A stretch of DNA of 13,216 nt from Clostridia bacterium (lineage in GTDB: Bacteria; Bacillota; Clostridia; Christensenellales; UBA1242), in contig JAQVOQ010000028.1 in NCBI GenBank assembly GCA_028702545.1, positions 1-13,216 of the forward strand, given 5' to 3'. A program made the translations under genes and the position numbers. Positions 1 to 5,935 of the stretch are shown here, one piece after another. The notes under the pieces were generated by a model that did no database searches, was not told the origin of the DNA, and worked only from the letters and a program-made list of their open reading frames with translations. Position 1 is the stretch's first letter. The number at the start of each line of letters is the position of its first letter.

Positions 1-2
1 TA

Positions 3-275
3 AAAGTAAATAGAGAAGATATTGAACTAGTTCACGGCATAAATACAAAAGTTTTATCTAATAATAAATCAGAGATAAATGGATATGATACTGTGAAAGT
101 AGTTAATGATAAAAGCAGATACTTAGAGCAGGGTATTAGTAAAGGTATGATTGGTGTTGTTATGGAAGTTAATAATTTTTCAAATGAATGTTTGGTGGAT
201 TTTGAAGATGTAGAAAAAAACTTTTATGCTTGTATATCAATTCTTGGTAAAGACTTAGAAACTATTAAAAATTAA
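3..275 (+). CDS. Unknown small protein, 5' end cut by the window edge
   Basis: The frame is open from base 3 to a TAA at 273-275 with no stop, so the gene begins outside the window; about 90 C-terminal residues are visible. A GTG at 93 lies mid-frame with no clear ribosome binding site, so I do not take it as the start. The visible part has alternating hydrophobic strands, with the pattern YDTVKVVN, then QGISKGMIGVVMEV, then CLVDFED, ending in ISILGKDLETI. This looks like a small beta-barrel fold and loosely recalls DUF4926-like proteins, but that is an impression rather than an assignment. A strong terminator follows immediately, so this is the last gene of its transcript. It lies inside the integrated element and is probably accessory cargo. 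Confidence 0.6.
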   Translation, partial: KVNREDIELVHGINTKVLSNNKSEINGYDTVKVVNDKSRYLEQGISKGMIGVVMEVNNFSNECLVDFEDVEKNFYACISILGKDLETIKN

Positions 276-300
276 AAGAGCTTATTATAGGCTCTTTTTT
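274..300 (+). terminator. Intrinsic terminator after the left-edge gene
   Basis: Perfect 8-bp stem AAAAGAGC (274-281) and GCTCTTTT (291-298) with a 9-base loop and a T run. It overlaps the stop codon of the upstream gene and separates it from the next unit. Confidence 0.85.
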
Positions 301-316
301 ATTGCTTTTATATGGT

Positions 317-415
317 GTTAAGGTAAATAATAAAAACTTTTTAAGCCTTTATTTATAGTGCTTATAGCAATTTACAATTTTTAAAGTATGCTTTTTATGG
401 CTAAAATACCTTAAC
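317..415. repeat. Separated 9-bp inverted repeat upstream of the 80-residue gene
   Basis: GTTAAGGTA at 317-325 is matched by its exact complement TACCTTAAC at 407-415, 81 bases apart. Both copies lie in the intergenic stretch before the small gene at 465. They could be paired binding sites for an element regulator, or chance in AT-rich DNA. No convincing -35/-10 pair is visible here. Confidence 0.3.
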
Positions 416-464
416 GCTTTGTATATATTATAGAGGGACATTAGTTTTTTAAGGAGAAATTTAT

Positions 465-707
465 TTGAAAACAAGAAGAGATATTGATGAGATTGCAAAA
501 ATGAATAAGCCACCACAAAATATGGTTGTGAGCAATTTAAAAACTGGTAAAGATAAAATTGGAAACATTAAAGTTTATGATAGTGCTGTAAACTTATGGG
601 CTAGTATTATATCAAATGCACTTGTAGACTATGCTAAAAAAGGTGGAGATATGGATAACTTGAATTTTAGTAAAGTGTTTAACAATAATTTTAAAAACAA
701 AGAATAA
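465..707 (+). CDS. Hypothetical 80-residue protein of the mobile element
   Basis: I do not recognise this protein. The start is a TTG at 465 with a perfect Shine-Dalgarno AAGGAG at 451-456, 8 bases upstream; no ATG in the frame is equally well placed. The protein is charged and soluble, with no signal peptide or membrane segment. It has a basic N-terminus (KTRRDIDEIAK), a central hydrophobic stretch (VNLWASIISNALVDYA), and a polar asparagine/lysine-rich tail. It lies just upstream of the repressor gene on the same strand, but that gene has its own promoter after this stop codon. Position and size fit a small accessory or regulatory gene of a prophage or integrative element. Confidence 0.6.
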   Translation: MKTRRDIDEIAKMNKPPQNMVVSNLKTGKDKIGNIKVYDSAVNLWASIISNALVDYAKKGGDMDNLNFSKVFNNNFKNKE

Positions 708-712
708 TATTC

Positions 713-741
713 TTTACAAACAATTTATAATATGCTATATT
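713..741 (+). promoter_or_regulatory. Promoter of the repressor-recombinase unit
   Basis: TTTACA at 713-718 as the -35 box, a 17-base spacer, and TATATT at 736-741 as the -10 box with an upstream TGC that makes an extended -10. Transcription would start near 748, upstream of the repressor ATG at 770. Confidence 0.7.
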
Positions 742-754
742 GAATTATATTCAA
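740..754. promoter_or_regulatory. Palindromic candidate operator for the repressor
   Basis: TTGAAT TAT ATTCAA is a perfect 15-base palindrome that overlaps the end of the -10 box and the predicted transcription start. A dyad at this place before an XRE-family repressor gene suggests autorepression. I found no second identical copy in the window. Confidence 0.5.
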
Positions 755-769
755 ACAAAGGAGCATATT

Positions 770-1366
770 ATGAATTTTGCAGAAAGAGTAAAAATTTTAA
801 GAACAGAAAAAGGTTTATCACAAAAAAAATTAGCAGATAACTTTAATTTAGATGCCACTACAGTGGCTAAATGGGAGCTAGGATCTTTCCCAAACGAAAA
901 TACGATAAAAGGCTTGTGTGAATACTTTAACGTAAGTACAGACTATTTACTAGGCTTGTCCGATATTAGAGTTCAAGGCTTAAAAGAAAGCCGATGGGCT
1001 GAAGTTATGGTAATCAAAAATGAAAAGCCATATAAAGCAAGTAGAGAATGTTTTATTGACCTACCAAGAGATATGGTAGAAAAGAACAACGACCATAATT
1101 ATTTTATTACAAAAATCTTAGATGATAGTATGTTGCCATTTATAGATAAAGCTGATTTATTATTATTCAAAAAAGATGAACCAGTAAAAACTGGCGACAT
1201 TGTTTTAGTAGCTGTTGGAACTAGTGAGGGTATGGTTAAAAAGTATGTTGAAAAAGATAATGAAGTGGAACTACAATCATTTAATCCATATTATCCAACA
1301 ACAACTTATTCAAAAGATAAAGTAAAAATTTATGGGGTGCTAAAAAATTCTATAAAAAGTTTTTAA
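770..1366 (+). CDS. XRE-family repressor with S24 (LexA/CI-like) peptidase domain
   Basis: A 198-residue DNA-binding repressor, probably controlling the element's lysogenic or integrated state. The N-terminal helix-turn-helix covers about residues 5-60 (RVKILRTEKGLSQKKLADNF, then TVAKWELG). The C-terminal S24 domain covers about 95-195, with the nucleophile in DDSMLPF (Ser120) and the general-base lysine in MVKKYVE (about Lys157), followed by the typical ELQSFNPYYP segment. I chose ATG 770 because AAAGGAG ends 6 bases before it; the longer frame from TTG 740 would begin inside the -10 box. The linker lacks the usual Ala-Gly cleavage pair: where LexA and CI proteins have GxVxAGxP, this one reads AEVMVIKNEKPYKA. 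SOS-type autocleavage is therefore uncertain although the catalytic dyad is present. The stop overlaps the recombinase Shine-Dalgarno, so the two genes are cotranscribed. Confidence 0.9.
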   Translation: MNFAERVKILRTEKGLSQKKLADNFNLDATTVAKWELGSFPNENTIKGLCEYFNVSTDYLLGLSDIRVQGLKESRWAEVMVIKNEKPYKASRECFIDLPRDMVEKNNDHNYFITKILDDSMLPFIDKADLLLFKKDEPVKTGDIVLVAVGTSEGMVKKYVEKDNEVELQSFNPYYPTTTYSKDKVKIYGVLKNSIKSF

Positions 1367-1375
1367 GGAGATAAA

Positions 1376-3028
1376 ATGAAACAAAAAGCTGTTATATATG
1401 CAAGGTTTAGTTCTCATAGTCAAACAGAGCAAAGCATTGAAGGACAACTTAGAGAATGCTACGAATATGCAAAGAAAAATAATTATGTGGTAGTAAAAGA
1501 ATACATAGATAGAGCATTAACTGCGACCACCGATAGAAGACCACAGTTTTTAAAAATGGTTGAAGATAGTAAAAGAAAAGGCTTCAACTATGTTTTAGTG
1601 TATCAATTTGACCGCTTTGCAAGAAATAGATATGACAGTGCAACCTATAAAAACAAACTTAAAAAGAACGGTGTTAGAGTTTTATCTGCAAAAGAAAATA
1701 TAACAAATGATCCTAGTGGTATTTTAGTAGAAGGTATGCTTGAAAGCATGGCAGAATATTATTCTGCTGAACTTAGCCAAAAAGTAAAAAGAGGTTTAAG
1801 GCAATCAGCCATTAAAGGAACTTTTACTGGTGGACACTTAATTTATGGTTACAAGATAATAGATAAAAAATGGACTATAGATGAACAGCAAGCAAAAACG
1901 GTTAAACAAATATTTAATATGTATAAAGAGGGTAAACGCTCTAAAGATATTGTAGACAAATTCAAAGCGGAAGGCATTAAAAAAGATTATGCTAAAAATA
2001 GGGATTTTACTGTAAACATAATTGCTAGAATGTTGAGGAATAAAAAATATATTGGTATTATAAAAGTAGACAATGAAGAATTTGATAATGTAATACCACC
2101 AATTATAGATAAAGAAACTTTTGATTATGTTAATAGTAAACTAGACAAAAACAAACACAAGAATGCACAAAACAAAGCCGAAATACCCTATGTGTTAAGT
2201 GGTAAACTTTATTGTGCTCATTGTGGTGGTTTAATGACCGCAGAAACTGGCACTGGTAAACTTGGTAAAGTTTATCACTACTATAAGTGTTTTAATAAGA
2301 AAAAGAATAAAGACGCTTGCGATAAAAACAATGTAAGAAAAGACTATATTGAAGAGTTAATAATTAACAAGACCCTTTATATATTAAAAGATAAAACTTT
2401 TGTAAATAACATATCAAAACTAATAGTAGATAGATATAATGCGGAAATAAAAAAAGATACTTTACTAGTATCTTTAAAACAAGAGTTAAAAAATATTGAT
2501 AAGCAAATAGAAAATATAATGAACGCTTTGGCTAATGGTATATTTAACAATTCAACTCAAAACAAGATATTAGAGCTTGAACAAGCCAAATCTGACACCG
2601 AAGACCAAATTGCAGTGCAAGAGTCAAAAGCAATAAGACCACTTAAATTAGAAGAAGTAAAAGCTTTTATAAATAGCTTTGTAAAACTAGATTACACAAG
2701 CCAAGAAAATAGAGTTAAACTATTTGAAATGTTTGTTAATAGAGTAGATTTATTCGATGAAACAATGTCGGTTAGTTATAATGCAACACTTAACCCGGTT
2801 CAAGAAATTAAACTAAATAAAAACACCGAATCTGAACTGGTGTTCAAATTCGGCGCACTTGGCGGAGAAGATGGGATTCGAACCCATGCGCCCTTTAACA
2901 AACCTACTCCCTTAGCAGGGGAGCCCCTTAACCACTTGGGTACTTCTCCAAAAAATATATGTTTTGCTAGTCTAATTGTAGTGCTTGACCATGTGGGACT
3001 CACCTATTTTAACAATGTAAGTCAGTAG
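1376..3028 (+). CDS. Large serine recombinase (site-specific integrase)
   Basis: A 550-residue recombinase that should catalyse integration and excision of the element. The resolvase-type catalytic domain is at about 3-145, with YARFSS (catalytic Ser12) and DRFAR (79-83). The recombinase domain is at about 155-260. A zinc ribbon follows with CAHC (Cys280, Cys283) and Cys305/Cys315, then a coiled coil at about 365-425, the usual layout of this family. AAGGAG at 1365-1370 overlaps the repressor stop and serves ATG 1376. Family-like sequence runs to about residue 495 (FKFGALGG). From base 2860 the frame reads antisense through the tRNA-Ser gene, giving GEDGIRTHAPFNKPTP, and then through chromosomal flank to a TAG at 3028. 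The last 55 or so residues are thus supplied by the target site and may differ from those made by the excised circle. The protein appears intact and could be active. Confidence 0.93.
   Translation: MKQKAVIYARFSSHSQTEQSIEGQLRECYEYAKKNNYVVVKEYIDRALTATTDRRPQFLKMVEDSKRKGFNYVLVYQFDRFARNRYDSATYKNKLKKNGVRVLSAKENITNDPSGILVEGMLESMAEYYSAELSQKVKRGLRQSAIKGTFTGGHLIYGYKIIDKKWTIDEQQAKTVKQIFNMYKEGKRSKDIVDKFKAEGIKKDYAKNRDFTVNIIARMLRNKKYIGIIKVDNEEFDNVIPPIIDKETFDYVNSKLDKNKHKNAQNKAEIPYVLSGKLYCAHCGGLMTAETGTGKLGKVYHYYKCFNKKKNKDACDKNNVRKDYIEELIINKTLYILKDKTFVNNISKLIVDRYNAEIKKDTLLVSLKQELKNIDKQIENIMNALANGIFNNSTQNKILELEQAKSDTEDQIAVQESKAIRPLKLEEVKAFINSFVKLDYTSQENRVKLFEMFVNRVDLFDETMSVSYNATLNPVQEIKLNKNTESELVFKFGALGGEDGIRTHAPFNKPTPLAGEPLNHLGTSPKNICFASLIVVLDHVGLTYFNNVSQ
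2814..2853 (-). terminator. Intrinsic terminator of the tRNA-Ser gene, inside the recombinase 3' end
   Basis: Read on the minus strand: CCGAAT, a 2-base bulge, GAAC, loop ACCA, GTTC, a 2-base bulge, ATTCGG, then TGTTTTTATTT. The stem begins 6 bases after the tRNA CCA end. The plus strand has no T run after the hairpin, so it acts in the tRNA direction. The same bases encode recombinase residues near 481-493 on the other strand. Confidence 0.75.
2846..2895. other. Candidate attachment-site junction (element / tRNA-Ser 3' end)
   Basis: The element-encoded recombinase end meets the intact tRNA 3' end here, so the crossover core most likely lies within the CCA end, acceptor stem or T arm (about 2860-2895). 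This is inferred from layout only; the second junction that would define the duplicated core is not in the window. Confidence 0.4.
2860..2949 (-). tRNA. tRNA-Ser, anticodon GCU
   Basis: A 90-base gene with encoded CCA. Acceptor stem GGAGAAG / CTTCTCC pairs perfectly, followed by discriminator G and CCA. The D arm is CCC-AAGTGGTTAA-GGG, the anticodon arm is CTCCC-CTGCTAA-GGGAG (anticodon GCT at plus-strand bases 2914-2916), and the T arm is ATGGG-TTCGAAT-CCCAT. The long class II variable region typical of serine tRNAs lies between the last two arms, although its own stem looks weak (TTT/AAA). It decodes AGC and AGU. All arms are intact, so integration of the neighbouring element has left it usable. 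A terminator follows it and a consensus promoter lies upstream at 3113-3141. Confidence 0.96.
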
Positions 3029-3049
3029 CCTAAGCGGAAACTAATTTAT

Positions 3050-3096
3050 AATTTGCGAGTGGTGCACAATAACCTTAACTACTTAAGTGCTTCTCT
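3050..3096 (-). pseudogene. Decayed tRNA-Ser-like copy upstream of tRNA-Ser
   Basis: Minus-strand bases from 3096 read AGAGAAGCACTTAAGTAGTT then AAGG, matching the first 26 bases of the intact tRNA-Ser at 19 positions, mostly with transitions between them. The D-stem pairs are broken. No matching acceptor 3' strand, T arm or CCA can be found before the intact gene; only a vague AGGTGAGTCCCAC near 3005-2994 recalls a T arm. It lies directly downstream of the consensus promoter and would be part of the precursor of the intact tRNA. The best reading is a tandem tRNA duplicate that decayed; the 3' limit is uncertain. Confidence 0.5.
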
Positions 3097-3112
3097 AAAA
3101 TCAGACTAGTGA

Positions 3113-3141
3113 ATTATAACAAACTAATGTTTTTTTGTCAA
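3113..3141 (-). promoter_or_regulatory. Perfect consensus promoter for the tRNA-Ser unit
   Basis: On the minus strand TTGACA (3141-3136), a 17-base spacer and TATAAT (3118-3113) match the sigma-70/sigma-A consensus exactly. Transcription would start near 3106, pass through the tRNA relic, then tRNA-Ser, and end at the terminator at 2853-2814. Confidence 0.85.
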
Positions 3142-3268
3142 TAATAAAAACTTAAATTAACTCAAACACCACAGTTTATTTTTCAAGATATAATTATTAT
3201 TAATTTTATAAGTTATTATATACGCTTAAAACAAAATAACGCCTCTGTTTTATTTTTTAAATTTGGTA

Positions 3269-3297
3269 TTGTAATATTTTGTATTATTTGATATAAT
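3269..3297 (+). promoter_or_regulatory. Promoter of the PHP-domain gene
   Basis: TTGTAA at 3269-3274, a 17-base spacer, and a perfect TATAAT at 3292-3297. The predicted start is near 3304, about 30 bases before the ATG. The rest of 3142-3268 is AT-rich and I see nothing else in it. Confidence 0.7.
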
Positions 3298-3332
3298 AAA
3301 TTAATAACATAACTATTATTTATGGAGGCAGT

Positions 3333-5027
3333 ATGGGCAAAACTAGAAAAAGTGCTAAAAATGCAGGGAATCAACATAAAAAAAAGCAAGTTTATGATCA
3401 AACACCTTCATGTTCTGATGTTCATACTCACACAATTCGTTCTTTAGATGGAGAATTTTCTGTTAGTCGACTTTTAAAGCAAGCGAAACAAAATAATCTT
3501 TATTGCGTTTCAATAACTGACCATAATAATGTAGATGGTGCCATAAAGGCTTTAAGACTTGTAAAAGGTGAAGAAAAAGCAGATGCACCTGGCGTTTATG
3601 CCATAAAAGAAGAAAAATATGCTGGAAGATGGTACATACCCGGAGTAGAAATTACTTGTTCGGATCCCGAAACCAAAACATCTTTTCATTTACTTGTTCA
3701 TGCTTATGATGTTAACAATAAACCTTTGCAAGACAAAATGAAGGAAATTAGGAAAGTTGAAAGAGAAAATTATTATGCGTTTTTTGCTGTTTTAGAAAGA
3801 AATTTTGGTATTAAATTTTCTCCTGCTGAAATTATTAAAGCCTCTGTTAATAATGCTTGTATTACATGGAAAACAGTTGCCGAAATGGCGGTTTTACATG
3901 TTGATGAAAATGGAAAACCTACGCCTTATGTAAGCACTCCTGAAGAGTTTATGTCAAAAATTCATCCTTTGTTAGATGATGCTAAATATTTTTACAAAAA
4001 AAGCAAAGATTTAATGATAGATGTTGATTATTTTGGCTTTAACAGCATTCAAAAAACACCTTACCCTTCAATAGATGAGGTTTTACCTCTTATAAAACAA
4101 GCAAATGGAGTGCCTTGCTTGGCACATCCTTCAATTATCAAATTTTCAAAAAATAATAGTGAAAATTTTACACTTCATCAAAATGTGGATAATTTTCTTG
4201 GACATTTTAACAAAAAACTTAAAAATTTAAATATGACAGCTGGTCTAGAGGTTTTATGTCCGGCTAATTATATGAATGAGGAATTTTATTATGATATGGC
4301 TAAAAAACATAATATGGTTCCGTCGGCTGGAAGTGATATTCATGGCATACATGAAAGCGTTAATCACAGAATTGGAACAGTTAAAAATAAATATTTTATT
4401 ACACAAAATCCTTATGTCTCTTATTTAATAAATGGTAGAAAAAAAGAAGAAATTTACTATCCAAAACAAATAAGCAATTGTTATACTCTAATTAATAAAG
4501 AATATAGAAAGGTTTACGCAAATAAAAATCAAAGAATATTAGATCTTGAAAAATTAAAAAAAGCCTCTGATTTAAATGCTGTTTTGAATAAATTTGGAAA
4601 TAGTCCTTTATTGTTTGACACGTTGACTAGCAAAATGCGTGAAGTAAAACTAAGAAACAATTTATTAAAATCTGAACGTTCATTTTACAGCTTATTAGAA
4701 GAGGATAAATTATTATTAGACAAGAGTGCAAAAAAGAAAGAGTTTTGTTTAGATAATTTTGAAAAATTGCAAGCTAACTATCATCATTACAGAAGCGTAT
4801 TATTAAATTACGATTACCATATGGAACAAATAATTAAAAATGATACTTTAGAACATGGTGAAGAATTTAAACAATATATGTCACAAGCTTATGAAAACAT
4901 GAAAAACGAATATCAAGAAGTTGTTAAATCTAGAAAATCAATATATACACAGTTTGATATAAAATTTTCTAGCTTCGACAAAAAAGAAGTGGAAGCTCCT
5001 ATAAAAACAGCTCTAGAAATAATATAA
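3333..5027 (+). CDS. PHP-domain metal-dependent phosphoesterase with long C-terminal helical region
   Basis: A 564-residue predicted cytosolic phosphoesterase; the substrate is unknown. The N-terminal 27 residues are lysine-rich and polar. The PHP metal-binding residues follow in order: DVHTHT (His31, His33), TDHN (Asp63, His64), GVEITC (Glu106), FHLLVHAYD (His119/His123), CLAHPS (His265) and AGSDIHG (Asp335, His337). All motifs expected of a trinuclear metal site are present, so catalysis is plausible. The spacing between the fourth and fifth motifs is long, which implies an inserted segment at about 130-250. After residue 375 there is a lysine- and glutamate-rich, mostly helical region of about 190 residues with no motif I know. 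ATG 3333 follows GGAGG at 3324-3328 with a short 4-base gap. The gene has its own promoter and terminator and converges on parB, so it is monocistronic. Family members include TrpH/RNase AM-like enzymes and histidinol phosphatases; I cannot choose among them. Confidence 0.85.
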   Translation: MGKTRKSAKNAGNQHKKKQVYDQTPSCSDVHTHTIRSLDGEFSVSRLLKQAKQNNLYCVSITDHNNVDGAIKALRLVKGEEKADAPGVYAIKEEKYAGRWYIPGVEITCSDPETKTSFHLLVHAYDVNNKPLQDKMKEIRKVERENYYAFFAVLERNFGIKFSPAEIIKASVNNACITWKTVAEMAVLHVDENGKPTPYVSTPEEFMSKIHPLLDDAKYFYKKSKDLMIDVDYFGFNSIQKTPYPSIDEVLPLIKQANGVPCLAHPSIIKFSKNNSENFTLHQNVDNFLGHFNKKLKNLNMTAGLEVLCPANYMNEEFYYDMAKKHNMVPSAGSDIHGIHESVNHRIGTVKNKYFITQNPYVSYLINGRKKEEIYYPKQISNCYTLINKEYRKVYANKNQRILDLEKLKKASDLNAVLNKFGNSPLLFDTLTSKMREVKLRNNLLKSERSFYSLLEEDKLLLDKSAKKKEFCLDNFEKLQANYHHYRSVLLNYDYHMEQIIKNDTLEHGEEFKQYMSQAYENMKNEYQEVVKSRKSIYTQFDIKFSSFDKKEVEAPIKTALEII

Positions 5028-5041
5028 TTAATTCGTTAAAC

Positions 5042-5075
5042 AAAAAAGTAGTTTTAGTTTTATAACTACTTTTTT
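5042..5075 (+). terminator. Intrinsic terminator of the PHP-domain gene
   Basis: Perfect 12-bp stem AAAAAAGTAGTT (5042-5053) and AACTACTTTTTT (5064-5075) with a 10-base loop. The A and T runs on both sides allow it to act in either direction, but parB already has its own terminator. Confidence 0.85.
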
Positions 5076-5336
5076 ATTGTTTAAAATTTAAATAACTGTT
5101 TCTATTATTACATATTTTTATTGATTAGTTCAGCTTTTACTTCTATGTATGGCATATTTGTATTAATTTTTTACAATATTACAAATGTATTTTATAATAA
5201 AAATTATATTATATTAAAAAGTTATAAACATATAAACTGCAAATAAATGTAAAAAATAGCTTTAAAAAATCAAAAAAGATGTAAAAACACTCTAAAAAAC
5301 TGCTAAAACTAAAATTTTTAAGTTATATTTGGCCAT

Positions 5337-5345
5337 TTATCCACA
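5337..5345 (+). promoter_or_regulatory. DnaA box (perfect consensus)
   Basis: TTATCCACA matches the DnaA consensus TTATNCACA exactly. It is the left half of an 11-bp inverted repeat (5335-5345 with 5359-5369) separated by a 13-base T-rich spacer. Confidence 0.65.
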
Positions 5346-5358
5346 TTTTTTATTTTTG

Positions 5359-5367
5359 TGTGGATAA
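5359..5367 (-). promoter_or_regulatory. DnaA box (perfect consensus, opposite orientation)
   Basis: TGTGGATAA is the complement of TTATCCACA. With the box at 5337 it forms a head-to-head pair. Scanning 5076-6187 I found no further box closer than two mismatches. Confidence 0.65.
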
Positions 5368-5437
5368 ATATTATTCAAACGAAAACGCATATTATAATAA
5401 TGCACCTTTTATAATCTATTTTAACAAACTAGTGCTA

Positions 5438-5510
5438 ATTAAACGCTTAATACTAAGGTTGTTGCTATTAATTAAACAAATGCTAATACTGTGGTTATTG
5501 CTATTGTTGA
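5438..5510. repeat. Degenerate tandem repeat, unit about 35 bases
   Basis: ATTAAAC...TTAATACTAAGGTTGTTGCTATT at 5438-5469 is followed by ATTAAAC...CTAATACTGTGGTTATTGCTATT at 5472-5504. The second unit carries a 3-base insertion. A worn third unit (GATTAAATTAAG...GTTGC) may follow to about 5540. The function is unknown; its position beside the DnaA box pair is suggestive only. Confidence 0.4.
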
Positions 5511-5810
5511 TTAAATTAAGTGATTGTTGCTTTGTTGTTGCAATTTTATTATTATATTAAAATAATTAAAATTTATTTTTTGTTTTAGGCTTTAAGTTTA
5601 ACAATGTTTCATTTATGCATATTTATATATTTTTGACCTAAATTTGCTTAATTTTGGCTTATTTGACCTTAAAAACTACTTTAGCGCTACTATTTTTTCT
5701 GTTTTAACGCTTTCTAAGCCGTTTTTTAACTATATAATGAATATTTATATATAAAAATTTATGCTATTTTTAGCTTTTTAGAGTCCGATTTGTTTTCATT
5801 ATACAAAAAT

Positions 5811-5826
5811 TGTTTCATGTGAAACA
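5811..5826. promoter_or_regulatory. parS: parS site 1 (one mismatch)
   Basis: TGTTTCATGTGAAACA differs from the consensus TGTTTCACGTGAAACA at one central base. It is flanked by matching AAAAT/ATTTT arms, so the symmetry extends to about 26 bases except for the centre. It is a ParB-CTP clamp loading site. Confidence 0.9.
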
Positions 5827-5935
5827 ATTTTGAAAAACTTTATTTATTTAATCTTGTTTTTAATTTAATTTTTTATAAAGCATAATATATAATTATTTTT
5901 TGTTATTTGTACCTATCAAAATTTTAATAGCGATT

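Larger units (their letters stand above)
1..2860 (+). mobile_element. Right end of an integrative element or prophage inserted at tRNA-Ser
   Basis: Repressor and serine recombinase sit side by side, and the recombinase frame abuts the 3' end of tRNA-Ser and reads into it. This is the layout of an element integrated at a tRNA 3' end. The four visible genes all point toward the tRNA. No structural, conjugation or replication gene is visible, so phage, conjugative element and satellite cannot be told apart. The left end, and any duplicate of the tRNA 3' end marking it, lie outside the window. The exact right boundary is inferred. Confidence 0.65.

Noticed and set aside
740..769. Longer repressor start at TTG 740
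   Set aside because: It would start within the -10 box and operator; ATG 770 has a perfect Shine-Dalgarno.
2800..3003. 67-codon minus-strand open frame containing KWLRGSPAKGVG
   Set aside because: It is the conceptual translation of the tRNA-Ser gene and its flank, a common artefact.
3228..3257. Hairpin AAAACA/TGTTTT followed by T run before the PHP gene
   Set aside because: A six-pair, almost pure A/T stem with a 12-base loop, no upstream gene on that strand needing it except the recombinase tail; too weak to call.
5230..5243. 14-base sequence ATATAAACTGCAAA also present on the minus strand at 8909-8922
   Set aside because: Two copies of a short A/T-rich word in AT-rich spacers; the similarity fades quickly outside and no function follows.
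5360..5560. 66-codon open frame in the gene-free interval, very leucine-rich
   Set aside because: Begins with GTG inside a DnaA box, has no ribosome binding site, and its composition is what the A/T repeat units give when translated.
5604..5620. A fourth parS at the TGTTTCA near 5605
   Set aside because: Only the first seven bases match; the other half-site (TTATGCA) does not.
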